Shown here piece by piece: positions 6,515 through 14,417 of a DNA stretch of 19,791 bases. The number at the start of each line of letters is the position of its first letter. The first letter of the stretch is position 1. Source of the stretch: Flemingiibacterium sp964430755 (GTDB taxonomy: Bacteria; Bacillota; Clostridia; Oscillospirales; CAG-272); NCBI GenBank assembly GCA_964430755.1, contig CAYSFT010000039.1, positions 1 through 19,791 on the forward strand, read 5' to 3'. A model generated the notes under the pieces. That model was not told the origin of the DNA, did not search any database, and worked only from the letters and a program-made list of their open reading frames with translations. The position numbers were made by a program, and so were the translations under genes.

Positions 6515-7579
6515 ATGATTACAAACAAACGAATTAAAACAGATCTCACAACAAAAGATTTCTATTATGACCTGCCCGAGGAGCTTATCGCACAGCATCC
6601 GAGTGAGGTACGCGACAGATCAAGACTTCTCACAATAAACCGTAAAACCGGCGAGCTTACTCACAGTGTATTTCACGATATAATCGACCATCTTAACCCC
6701 GGAGATGCGCTTGTCATCAATAATTCAAAGGTTATCCCGGCGCGTCTTTACGGCGTGAAAGAGGGTACGGGCGCAGAGATAGAATTTGTTCTTCTTCGTC
6801 AGCATGAGCTTGATTCGTGGGAGGTTATGGTTCGTCCCGGAAGACGCGTCAAGCCCGGCAGTATTATTATATTCGGAGACGGTTTACTTCGTGCCGAGGT
6901 TAACGAAATTCTTGAGGGCGGAAACCGTATGGTACACTTTATATACGATCACTCGTCGGGAAGCATATACGATCTTCTCGACAAAATCGGAAGTATGCCC
7001 CTGCCGCCGTATATAACCGAACGCCTTGCCGACAAGAGCCGTTATCAGACCGTATACGCAAAGACCGAAGGCTCCGCCGCAGCACCGACTGCCGGCCTAC
7101 ATTTCACAGAAGAACTGCTCGATGCGATTCGCGCAAAGGGCGTTGCGGTCGTTCCCGTTATGCTCCATGTCGGACTCGGCACGTTCCGTCCCGTAAAGGT
7201 TGATTCACTGACCGATCATGTCATGCATTCGGAATATTTTTCCGTTTCGGAGGAATCGGCAAGAATCATAAACGAACGCCGTGCCGCAGGCGGAAGAATC
7301 ATCGCCGTCGGAACAACCTCCTGCCGCACACTTGAATCGGTCACGGACGATGACGGTATCGTTCACGCAATGCACGGCGACACCGGTATATTCATTTACC
7401 CCGGATACAAATTCAAAGCCGTTGATGCACTCATCACCAACTTCCATCTGCCGGAAAGCACACTTCTCATGTTGGTCTCCGCTTTTTCGAGCCGCGAGAT
7501 AATGTTAAATGCATATGAAACCGCGATAGCCGAGCGTTATAAATTTTTTTCGTTTGGCGATGCTTGTTTCCTCTATTAA
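6515..7579 (+). CDS. queA: S-adenosylmethionine:tRNA ribosyltransferase-isomerase
   Basis: QueA moves the ribosyl part of S-adenosylmethionine onto preQ1 in the anticodon wobble position of tRNA, the epoxyqueuosine step of queuosine synthesis. The 354-residue protein has the family's typical length and landmarks: DLPEELIAQHP near the start, NNSKVIPARL, VMVRPGRRVKPG, GSMPLPPYI, SAAAPTAGLHFT, LHVGLGTFRPV, and the ending ITNFHLPESTLLMLVSAF. The ATG at 6515 lies 14 bases after AAGGAG, an unusually long gap, yet I see no better in-frame start; the usual family start would fall a few codons later. A TATAAA at 6475-6480 is the only promoter hint. It is divergent from the dapA leader and first of three closely spaced genes. 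Confidence 0.96.
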   Translation: MITNKRIKTDLTTKDFYYDLPEELIAQHPSEVRDRSRLLTINRKTGELTHSVFHDIIDHLNPGDALVINNSKVIPARLYGVKEGTGAEIEFVLLRQHELDSWEVMVRPGRRVKPGSIIIFGDGLLRAEVNEILEGGNRMVHFIYDHSSGSIYDLLDKIGSMPLPPYITERLADKSRYQTVYAKTEGSAAAPTAGLHFTEELLDAIRAKGVAVVPVMLHVGLGTFRPVKVDSLTDHVMHSEYFSVSEESARIINERRAAGGRIIAVGTTSCRTLESVTDDDGIVHAMHGDTGIFIYPGYKFKAVDALITNFHLPESTLLMLVSAFSSREIMLNAYETAIAERYKFFSFGDACFLY

Positions 7580-7594
7580 AACGCGGTAAAAGCC

Positions 7595-8671
7595 ATGACA
7601 AATCTTATTAAAACTCACCAAAACGGATGCGATTTCATTATCGAGATCGCCAAAGACCGTCTCTTTGATGAAATCACACTCCTCCAGCTCACCGACACGC
7701 AAATCATCAACGAAGCCGGCTCGCGTACAAAGGAACGTCTCGGTCACGATGAACGTACAGCCTGGTCGCGCGAAAATATCGCAAAAAACTGTTATAATCA
7801 CATCCGCAGTCTTGTCGCACAGTCTCGCCCCGACCTGATATTTTTTACGGGCGATGTTGTTTACGGCTCATTCGATGACAACGGCGAGATTCTTGCAGAT
7901 TTTATCGGATTTATGGACAGCCTGCGCATCCCGTGGACGATGGTGTTCGGCAATCACGATAACGAAGCGAAGATCGGTGTTGCAAAGCAGTGTGAAATGC
8001 TCGAAAACAGTGAATACTGTCTCTTCAAACGTGGAAATGTTTCGGGAAATTCAAATTTTACCGTCGGTATTTCCTGCGGCAATAAATTAAGACGTATACT
8101 TTATATGCTCGATTCAAACGGTTGCATTGCCGACGCTGCTATCCATGACGATCAGCTTGATTTCATGCGCTCCTGCGGCGAAACCATCGGACGGACATAC
8201 GGCGATATCCCCGGTTTCATGGCGTTTCACATTCCCGTTGATATCTTCCATAAAGCCGAATATGAAAAGGGATATTCAACGCCCGATGCTCCGAATTATC
8301 TCCTCGGAGTTGACACTGAACCAAAGGACGGAGATTTTGGTTTTAACCGCGAGGAAGCAGCGTTTGCGAGCCCATATATTGAAACAAGCAGTCACTTTGA
8401 AGAGACTCTCACAGCCTGCCGGATTGACGGCATTTTCGTCGGTCACTGTCATAAGATTGCAACCTGCATAAATTATAACGGCATGAAATTAGTGTTCGGT
8501 TTAAAAACAGGACAGTATGACTATCATCTTGAAGGACAGCTCGGCGGTACAGCTATAACCCTTGCGCCAAATTCTGAGGGCTTCAAGGTGCACTATCTTC
8601 CCTCGCTTGTTCCTCACGGCCCGTTCCCGGCGAACGGTTCAGTATATACCAATAATTTTTTAGTGGAGTGA
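7595..8671 (+). CDS. calcineurin-like metallophosphoesterase, Dcr2-like
   Basis: This 358-residue protein has the ordered motifs of a dinuclear metallophosphoesterase: LTDTQ, FFTGDVVYG, VFGNHDNE, AFHIPV and VGHCHK. The wording around GNHD (PWTMVFGNHDNE) and AFHIPV resembles the Dcr2-type branch of PhoD/purple-acid-like enzymes. The first metal site reads D-x-Q where many relatives have D-x-H, which may change metal choice or be normal for the branch. No signal peptide is seen, so it should act in the cytoplasm. It begins 15 bases after queA with a weak ribosome site, and its stop overlaps the GTG at 8668 and lies 5 bases before the chosen miaA start. It is therefore probably translated with its tRNA-modification neighbours. 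The substrate is unknown. Confidence 0.88.
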   Translation: MTNLIKTHQNGCDFIIEIAKDRLFDEITLLQLTDTQIINEAGSRTKERLGHDERTAWSRENIAKNCYNHIRSLVAQSRPDLIFFTGDVVYGSFDDNGEILADFIGFMDSLRIPWTMVFGNHDNEAKIGVAKQCEMLENSEYCLFKRGNVSGNSNFTVGISCGNKLRRILYMLDSNGCIADAAIHDDQLDFMRSCGETIGRTYGDIPGFMAFHIPVDIFHKAEYEKGYSTPDAPNYLLGVDTEPKDGDFGFNREEAAFASPYIETSSHFEETLTACRIDGIFVGHCHKIATCINYNGMKLVFGLKTGQYDYHLEGQLGGTAITLAPNSEGFKVHYLPSLVPHGPFPANGSVYTNNFLVE

Positions 8672-8676
8672 CTAAC

Positions 8677-9612
8677 GTGAAAATAACAAAAAAGCCGCGT
8701 GTAGCAGCCGTCGTCGGGCCAACCGCCTCAGGTAAGACCGCGCTTGCCATTGCCCTTGCAAAAGAGTTTGACGGAGAGGTCATCTCCTGCGATTCGATGC
8801 AGATTTACCGAGGTATGGACATCGGCACAGCCAAGCCGACCGTCGCCGAAATGGACGGTATCCCTCACCACATGATCGACATAATCGAACCGTCCGAGCC
8901 CTTCTCTGCCGCTGATTATTCGCCGCTTGCCAAGGCTGCTGCGGATGACATTATATCGCGCGGAAAGCTACCGATCTTCTGCGGCGGCACGGGACTTTAC
9001 CTTGATGCCGTTCTGTGCGCAAACAGTTACGCCGACACAGAAACCGACCTTTCGCTTCGTGAAGCGCTTCTTTACGAGGTTGAACGTGACGGTGCCGATG
9101 CGATGTGGGAACGCCTGCGTGCGGTTGATCCCGAAGCCGCCGAGGCGACTCATAAAAACAATATAAAACGAGTTGTCCGTGCGCTTGAAATATATCTCTC
9201 AAGCGGTGTGACCAAAACCGAATGGGACAAACGCTCACGTCTCGCTCCGACGCCGTTCGAAGCAACGGTTATCGCACTTGAGCGTGAACGCGATGAGCTT
9301 TACCGCCGCATAGACCTGCGCGTTGACATCATGATGGAAATGGGACTTGAAAACGAAGTGCGCGAGCTTCTAACTTCTGGTCGTCTGCCACGCACATCCA
9401 CCGCGGCACAGGCGATCGGTTACAAGGAATTCATCGAATATTTTGACGGCATCACCTCGCTCGACGATGCGGTTTCAATGATAAAACAGTCTTCAAGACG
9501 TTACGCAAAGCGCCAGCTGACCTGGTTCAGACGCAGTAAAGAGGTAAATTGGATAAATTCGGGCGATAATTTTGAAGATATTGTAAACATTGCGAAAAAA
9601 CTCTTAACTTAA
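8677..9612 (+). CDS. miaA: tRNA dimethylallyltransferase
   Basis: MiaA adds a dimethylallyl group to A37 of tRNAs that read codons starting with U. The protein (311 residues from this start) shows the P-loop GPTASGKT (14-21), DSMQIYRGMDIGTAKPT, PHHMID, CGGTGLYLDA, NNIKRVVRALEIY and the C-terminal QSSRRYAKRQLTWFRR. Two GTG starts are possible: 8668, overlapping the previous stop, and 8677. I prefer 8677 because GGAG ends 8 bases before it. The gene closes the queA group. The promoter for the next transcription unit overlaps its last codons. Confidence 0.95.
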   Translation: MKITKKPRVAAVVGPTASGKTALAIALAKEFDGEVISCDSMQIYRGMDIGTAKPTVAEMDGIPHHMIDIIEPSEPFSAADYSPLAKAAADDIISRGKLPIFCGGTGLYLDAVLCANSYADTETDLSLREALLYEVERDGADAMWERLRAVDPEAAEATHKNNIKRVVRALEIYLSSGVTKTEWDKRSRLAPTPFEATVIALERERDELYRRIDLRVDIMMEMGLENEVRELLTSGRLPRTSTAAQAIGYKEFIEYFDGITSLDDAVSMIKQSSRRYAKRQLTWFRRSKEVNWINSGDNFEDIVNIAKKLLT

Positions 9613-9632
9613 TCGCGATTATATGATATAAT
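9604..9632 (+). promoter_or_regulatory. promoter of the HlyD-like/sepF/divIVA cluster
   Basis: TTAACT (9604-9609) and TATAAT (9627-9632) are 17 bases apart, with an extended -10 TG (TGaTATAAT). It overlaps the end of miaA and would start transcription about 30 bases before the HlyD-like gene. Confidence 0.75.
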
Positions 9633-9670
9633 ATATTTTATAAAACCACAAATATATTTAAGGTTTCAAG

Positions 9671-10951
9671 ATGCAAAAAAATACGGAAAAACGAACTAAC
9701 AACCCGCTCGGCGGATTTCTCGGATATTTGATTTCCGTTGTTATTTCCGTCATAGCGGTCATCTACCTCGGCTATCACTTTCTCGGCAGTCTCGGCAATG
9801 AACTTACAACCGAGTATGCCATACAGGTCGTTGAAAACGATTTCGAAACGTTTGATGCTTACATTTTCAGAAACGAAACGGTTGTTTATTCCGAAAAGAC
9901 CGGCGGCGTCGGTTATGCTTTTACTGACGGAACAAAGGTCAAGGTCGGATCAACGGTGGCATCAATATACGGCGGTGACACGGCAACGGGAAGTGCCGCA
10001 CGTAACGAAATAATTGCCATCGACCGCGAAATCGAGCTGCTCAATGAGAGCAATTCAACAGACGGACTTGCACTTTCCGACACAAAAACGCTCGATGCCA
10101 GAATCGACAGCTATTATATGTCAATACGTCAAAGTGCAGAGGAAGGTGTCTATTCGGGGCTTTCCAATCGCCGCGATGAGCTTTTAACCCTTCTCAATAA
10201 ACGCCAGATAATAACAGGTAAGGTTGAAAATTTCGATTACGTTATCGACGACCTCACTGAAGAACGCGACCGTTTAACTTCAGGTCTCGACTCGGTTAAC
10301 GAAACGGTCACGGCACACGCAACAGGATTTTTCTATTCCGCACTCGACGGGTATGAAGCAATATTCTCGGCAGACAAGATTAACCGTCTGACTCCCGAAA
10401 TGTTTGATGACCTGATTGCAAGTGAACCGGAAAGCTACGATTCACACGCCGTCGGAAAGATCGCCACTGATTTTTCATGGTACATTGTCATCGAAACAAC
10501 GCTCCCCGAGCTGCGAAATTACAACGAGGGTTACACATACGATGTAATATTCCCATATAACAACGACACAAAGCTCGGAATGAAGCTCTCGAGAGTCATC
10601 GCATCAGATATGGATCAACGTGTACTGCTGGTGTTCTCATCGCATGAATTTCCGGCAGACTTCAGCTTCAACCGTATGCAGCCGGTTGAGGTTGTCAGAA
10701 GCTCACATACCGGATATAAAGTCCCTATCTCAGCAGTGCGACTCTCCGAGGATGGACGCATGGGCGTTTATATTCTGGTCGGAACAACAGTGGATTTCCG
10801 TTACATTGATGTGCTGCTCGAAGCGGACGGTTACTATATAGTCGCGCCGCGTGACGCCGAGAACGATCCCGAGTATTACACAAAGCTCGGTCTTTACGAT
10901 ATCATCATAACCGGCGGTAAGGATCTCTACGTCGGCAAGATAATAACATAG
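9671..10951 (+). CDS. HlyD-like membrane-anchored adaptor protein
   Basis: This 426-residue protein has one N-terminal membrane segment (about 14-40, hydrophobic with YLISVVISVIAVIYL), so most of it should lie outside the membrane. After it comes a lipoyl/barrel-sandwich-like half domain with GVGYAFTDGTKVKVGSTVA. Helical stretches with coiled-coil character follow (about 115-220). A C-terminal beta-rich part contains VPISAVRLSEDGRMGVYILVG, typical of HlyD/RND-type adaptors; residues are quoted only in part. No ABC transporter lies beside it. Instead it leads the yggS-sepF-ylmG-ylmH-divIVA cluster, so an envelope or division role is a fair guess, not shown. AAGG lies 7 bases before the ATG. 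Confidence 0.75.
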   Translation: MQKNTEKRTNNPLGGFLGYLISVVISVIAVIYLGYHFLGSLGNELTTEYAIQVVENDFETFDAYIFRNETVVYSEKTGGVGYAFTDGTKVKVGSTVASIYGGDTATGSAARNEIIAIDREIELLNESNSTDGLALSDTKTLDARIDSYYMSIRQSAEEGVYSGLSNRRDELLTLLNKRQIITGKVENFDYVIDDLTEERDRLTSGLDSVNETVTAHATGFFYSALDGYEAIFSADKINRLTPEMFDDLIASEPESYDSHAVGKIATDFSWYIVIETTLPELRNYNEGYTYDVIFPYNNDTKLGMKLSRVIASDMDQRVLLVFSSHEFPADFSFNRMQPVEVVRSSHTGYKVPISAVRLSEDGRMGVYILVGTTVDFRYIDVLLEADGYYIVAPRDAENDPEYYTKLGLYDIIITGGKDLYVGKIIT

Positions 10952-10966
10952 CAAACGGAGATACAC

Positions 10967-11710
10967 ATGGATACATCCGAAAACACCCGTTTCGATCATA
11001 GCCTGATCGCCGAACGTCTTGGTGCTGCACGAAGCGAAATCGCTTCCCTTTCGTGCGGACGTGACGTAAAGCTCCTCGCTGTTACAAAAACAGTGCCGGT
11101 TGATGTGATAAATTACACAATCGACGAGCTTGGCATCACCGCAATCGGTGAGAACCGCGTTCAGGAGCTGCTCGAAAAATACGATCACCTGCATCATCCG
11201 AAAAACGGTAAGCTCGAGATACACCTCATCGGTTCACTTCAGACCAACAAGGTGAAATATATCATCGACAAGGTCGATATGATTGAATCGGTTGACAGTT
11301 TAAAGCTCGCCGCCGAAATCGACAAGCAGGCAAAGAAGCATTCGCTCACAATGGACATTCTCGTTGAAGTTAATATCGGACGCGAGGAACAAAAGGGCGG
11401 TGTCATGCCGGAGGAGCTCGATGATTTCATAGTAAAGCTCGGTGAATTTTCAAACCTGCGACTGCGCGGACTTATGACAATCGCACCGAAATGTGACGAA
11501 AAACAAGATTATTTGAAGTTTTTTGAAAAAACTTATCAATATTTTATTGACATTTCAGAAAAAAAGCTTCATAATATATGTAGGGACTCTTTCAATGTGC
11601 TCTCAATGGGCATGAGCGGAAGCTATCCCGAGGCAATCCGCGCCGGTTCAACCGAAATAAGACTCGGTTCAACGATCTTCGGCGCAAGAACTTATCCCGA
11701 AACTAAATAA
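10967..11710 (+). CDS. ylmE: YggS/YlmE-family PLP-binding protein
   Basis: Members of this family (PLPBP) bind pyridoxal phosphate and help keep vitamin B6 and amino-acid pools in balance; no strong enzyme activity is known. The 247-residue protein is an alanine-racemase-type barrel. Lys41 in LLAVTKTVP is the expected PLP lysine. Other family landmarks are IGENRVQELLEKY, HLIGSLQTNKVKYI, LVEVNIGREEQKGG, RGLMTIAP and LSMGMSGSYPEAIRAGST, followed by RLGSTIFGAR. The ATG follows ACGGAG, and the gene starts 15 bases after the HlyD-like gene. Its position just before sepF matches ylmE in Bacillus. Confidence 0.93.
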   Translation: MDTSENTRFDHSLIAERLGAARSEIASLSCGRDVKLLAVTKTVPVDVINYTIDELGITAIGENRVQELLEKYDHLHHPKNGKLEIHLIGSLQTNKVKYIIDKVDMIESVDSLKLAAEIDKQAKKHSLTMDILVEVNIGREEQKGGVMPEELDDFIVKLGEFSNLRLRGLMTIAPKCDEKQDYLKFFEKTYQYFIDISEKKLHNICRDSFNVLSMGMSGSYPEAIRAGSTEIRLGSTIFGARTYPETK

Positions 11711-11749
11711 AAAATAATTTATGAGAAAATAATTTGGAGGTACAGCAAA

Positions 11750-12229
11750 ATGGGACTCTTTGACAAAATTAAGAACGGTATCAACCCCGAGAACGATCTC
11801 GGATACGACGAGCCTGATCTCTACACTCAGCAGATCCAGGACGACTTCAACAACACACAGATGTATAATCAGCCTCAGTACGGCGCACAGGATCAGTATG
11901 CCGCACAGGATGACGGCCTGCAGGTAAGCGGAAGCTCTCTCGACATCAAGGTAATAAAGCCCGAGCGTTTCGACAGCGCTTCGCAGATTGCTAACCATCT
12001 TCTCAACCGCCGCACCGTAGTTCTCAACCTCGAGGCTACAAACAAGGAAACTGCACGCCGTCTTCTCGATTTCCTTTCCGGTGTTGCATATTCAATCAAC
12101 GGTGGTATCAAGCGCGTTGCAAACAATACTTATGTTATCACGCCCTGCAACGTAGACGTATCGGAGGGTGCGCTTCAGGATAAGCGTCAGAAGGAAAATT
12201 CTTCCGACTACTACGAAAACGAGATCTGA
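11750..12229 (+). CDS. sepF: cell division protein SepF
   Basis: SepF binds FtsZ and the membrane and helps organise the division septum. The 159-residue protein starts with a short amphipathic helix (MGLFDKIKNG), the usual membrane anchor. A Gln/Asn/Tyr-rich linker spans about 20-60. The compact SepF core runs from about 65 to 145, with IKVIKPERFDSASQIANHL, VVLNLEATNKETARRLLDF and LSGVAYSINGGIKRVANN. The tail is acidic and polar. A strong GGAGG ribosome site precedes the ATG, in keeping with high expression. The neighbours ylmE, ylmG, ylmH and divIVA are the standard partners. Confidence 0.95.
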   Translation: MGLFDKIKNGINPENDLGYDEPDLYTQQIQDDFNNTQMYNQPQYGAQDQYAAQDDGLQVSGSSLDIKVIKPERFDSASQIANHLLNRRTVVLNLEATNKETARRLLDFLSGVAYSINGGIKRVANNTYVITPCNVDVSEGALQDKRQKENSSDYYENEI

Positions 12230-12241
12230 CAATAACGAACT

Positions 12242-12283
12242 GCCGACGGCGGAGGAACTATATCTCCCCGTCGTTGGCTTTTT
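12242..12283 (+). terminator. terminator-like hairpin between sepF and ylmG
   Basis: GCCGACGG and GGAG pair with CTCC and CCGTCGTTGGC, giving a bulged stem of about 10-11 bp followed by TTTTT. It sits 12 bases after the sepF stop. There is little room for a new promoter before ylmG, so it probably reduces rather than stops transcription. Confidence 0.65.
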
Positions 12284-12307
12284 CATGCATACGGAGATTT
12301 TACAGTC

Positions 12308-12586
12308 GTGACCGACTTTATTTATGTTTTCACCGGCTTTGTTCGCCTGTTTTTGGCGGTTCTCGAAATGCTCATGATAGTGCGTATGTTGCTTTCATGG
12401 ATGCCCGTTGATGACGATTCGCCGGTAGTGAATTTCGTCTTCGCGATGACCGAACCGCTTATTTTACCGGTAAGAATCATACTCGAGCGCTCTGCAACAG
12501 TTCAGGCTTTACCGATTGATTTATCCTTTTTTGTCGTATTCGTGCTACTTGGCATCATTCAAACAGCTCTGCCCACGGTGGTCTGA
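12308..12586 (+). CDS. ylmG: YggT/YlmG-family membrane protein
   Basis: YlmG proteins are small two-helix membrane proteins linked to septum and nucleoid organisation. This one has 92 residues with hydrophobic segments at about 5-30 and 68-90. Between them lie the family patterns MLMIVRMLLSWMP and FAMTEPLILPVRIIL, the conserved T-E-P-x-x-x-P-x-R core. It begins with GTG, with GGAG 11 bases upstream, a little far. Its TGA overlaps the ATG of the next gene (TGATG), so the two should be translationally coupled. Confidence 0.92.
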   Translation: MTDFIYVFTGFVRLFLAVLEMLMIVRMLLSWMPVDDDSPVVNFVFAMTEPLILPVRIILERSATVQALPIDLSFFVVFVLLGIIQTALPTVV

Positions 12587-13428
12587 TGGAGTTTAACATC
12601 TCTTCCCTTCTGACCGACGACGAGGAGCGTTTGATCAAACGATGCAGGGAGCTGTTTTTGCGCGCCGATGAAGGAGTTGCCGGTGCATCTCATTTTCTCA
12701 ACCTGCGTGAACGCTTTATTATCGAACACCAACTGTCATCAATTTTTTCAAACGATGACTCAGATCCGCTCTGCTTTTTCTGGGGCGGATATCCAAACGC
12801 CCAGCGCGCCATTCTTTGGTGTCTGCCCGCATACAGCCGTTACAGCCTCACCGAAAACACACCTCTGCATACTGTTTTCAAAGAGGAATTTGACGGCGAA
12901 TTTATACCCATCAAAATTAAAACCAGCGGTTACGTCAAACTCGCACACCGCGATTTTCTCGGCGCACTTATCGGGCTCGGAATTGAACGATATGCGCTCG
13001 GTGACATTCTCCCGGACGACACCGGTGCAGTTGTTTTTGCATCATTATCGGTGTCGGAGCTCATAAAAAGTGAACTCACTTATATCGGACGTGACAAAGT
13101 AAAGGTTACCGATATCACGCTTCCCGATGATTTCAATTTTGAACACACTTTCGAAAATGTTCACGGAACAATCGCCTCGCCAAGGCTTGACGCTGTCGTT
13201 TCCGAGCTTGCACGCACTTCACGCGAGAGCGCAAAGGGACTGATACGCGAGGGACTTGTCGAGCATAATCACTTCACCGCCTGTGAATCCGACAGAGAGG
13301 TTACAAACGGTGATATTATTTCAATACGAAAAGTGAGCGGCACCAAGGGCGGCAAATTTATCATTGACAGCCTTGACGAAAAGTCAAGCAAGGGACGGAT
13401 AAGGCTTGCAGCACGCCGCTTTGTATAA
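12586..13428 (+). CDS. ylmH: YlmH-family S4-domain RNA-binding protein
   Basis: YlmH proteins bind RNA through a C-terminal S4 domain; in Bacillus the protein has been tied to stalled 50S ribosome quality control and to cell division. The 280-residue protein has the family N-terminal region with WGGYPNAQRAILWCLP and HRDFLGALIGLGIERYALGDI (121-141). The S4 domain spans about 198-255, with SPRLDAVVSELARTSR, GLIREGLVEHN and NGDIISIRKVSG. It overlaps ylmG by one base and lies directly before divIVA, the standard order. Confidence 0.94.
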   Translation: MEFNISSLLTDDEERLIKRCRELFLRADEGVAGASHFLNLRERFIIEHQLSSIFSNDDSDPLCFFWGGYPNAQRAILWCLPAYSRYSLTENTPLHTVFKEEFDGEFIPIKIKTSGYVKLAHRDFLGALIGLGIERYALGDILPDDTGAVVFASLSVSELIKSELTYIGRDKVKVTDITLPDDFNFEHTFENVHGTIASPRLDAVVSELARTSRESAKGLIREGLVEHNHFTACESDREVTNGDIISIRKVSGTKGGKFIIDSLDEKSSKGRIRLAARRFV

Positions 13429-13459
13429 AACACAAAATAAAATGAAAGGATGTTAAATC

Positions 13460-14386
13460 ATGCTCCCTCCGCACGAACTGAAAAATAAGTCTTTCTCTAA
13501 ATCACTGCGCGGATACAATCCTGTTGAGGTTGATGAATATATCGATTTCCTCATAGAAAAATATACCGAGCTTTACCGCGAAAACGACGAGCTTGAGCAT
13601 AAGCTTAAAGCAGCAGCAGCTCGCCTTGATGAACTTAAAAACGACGAAGAATACATCCGAAGCACACTTGTTGACGCAAAACGCGCCGCAAACAAAATAA
13701 AATCGGATGCCGAGGACAGAGCCGAAGAAATCGTTCGAAGCGCAAAGGCATCCTGCAACACGATTCTCTCCGATTTCAACGACAAGATCGAATACGGCAG
13801 AGAAACTCTCGCAGAGCTTCAGCGTGACGCATTTGCCTTGAAGCGTGAGCTCTTTGAGCGTTACAGCGAGCATATTCAGTTTATCGAAAAGCTCACCGAG
13901 GGCATTGACGAGGATTCGATTCCCGAAACATCCGAAATGCGCCGCAAGGCAGTCAGTGAGCTTAAATCAAGAATTTCAAACACATATTCGGCTCCGGAAA
14001 ATGAAGAGCCCATCGAAACTGATGAAAACGATAATATAGTCATTGATGAACCGATTGATAAGCCCGTTGAGACTGTTGAACAGCTTCCTCTTGTTCCTCA
14101 GCCGGAAGAAGAATTGGCACTTGATATTTCACGTGAACCTCTTACCTCCGAAAACACAAAGTCAACGCTTAAGGGTTCAATTATGGAGCTTAACCGTCAG
14201 TACAAAGAAAACGTCGGTGACGAGGTTATAAACACGCCCGACAGTGATCTCGGCGAGGACGTAAGCTATATGGATTTTGTAAAATCCGTAACGTCAAATC
14301 CGGATGATGACGAAAAAGAAGCTGATCTTGAAATTCTTTTTGAAGACAGCAAAAAAAAGAAAAAGAAAAAAAGAAAACATAAATAA
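13460..14386 (+). CDS. divIVA: DivIVA-family polar/septal scaffold protein
   Basis: DivIVA senses strongly curved membrane at poles and septa and recruits division and growth proteins. Residues 1-60 match the family's N-terminal domain: LPPHELKNKSFSKSLRGYN, then PVEVDEYIDFLIEKY. A long coiled coil follows to about residue 165, rich in Ala, Glu, Lys and Arg. Residues 165-290 are acidic, Pro/Glu rich and probably disordered. The last ten residues are almost all basic (a run of Lys, then RKHK). At 308 residues it is longer than Bacillus DivIVA (about 164), mainly because of the acidic tail and basic tip. AAAGGA precedes the ATG. It lies 31 bases before ileS. Confidence 0.92.
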   Translation: MLPPHELKNKSFSKSLRGYNPVEVDEYIDFLIEKYTELYRENDELEHKLKAAAARLDELKNDEEYIRSTLVDAKRAANKIKSDAEDRAEEIVRSAKASCNTILSDFNDKIEYGRETLAELQRDAFALKRELFERYSEHIQFIEKLTEGIDEDSIPETSEMRRKAVSELKSRISNTYSAPENEEPIETDENDNIVIDEPIDKPVETVEQLPLVPQPEEELALDISREPLTSENTKSTLKGSIMELNRQYKENVGDEVINTPDSDLGEDVSYMDFVKSVTSNPDDDEKEADLEILFEDSKKKKKKKRKHK

Positions 14387-14417
14387 GTTAAAATAGCAAC
14401 TAAAGGAGCAAACTGCA

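Noticed and set aside
10730..11224. A 164-codon minus-strand ORF
   Set aside because: It spans the ends of two well-supported plus-strand genes in an antisense frame.
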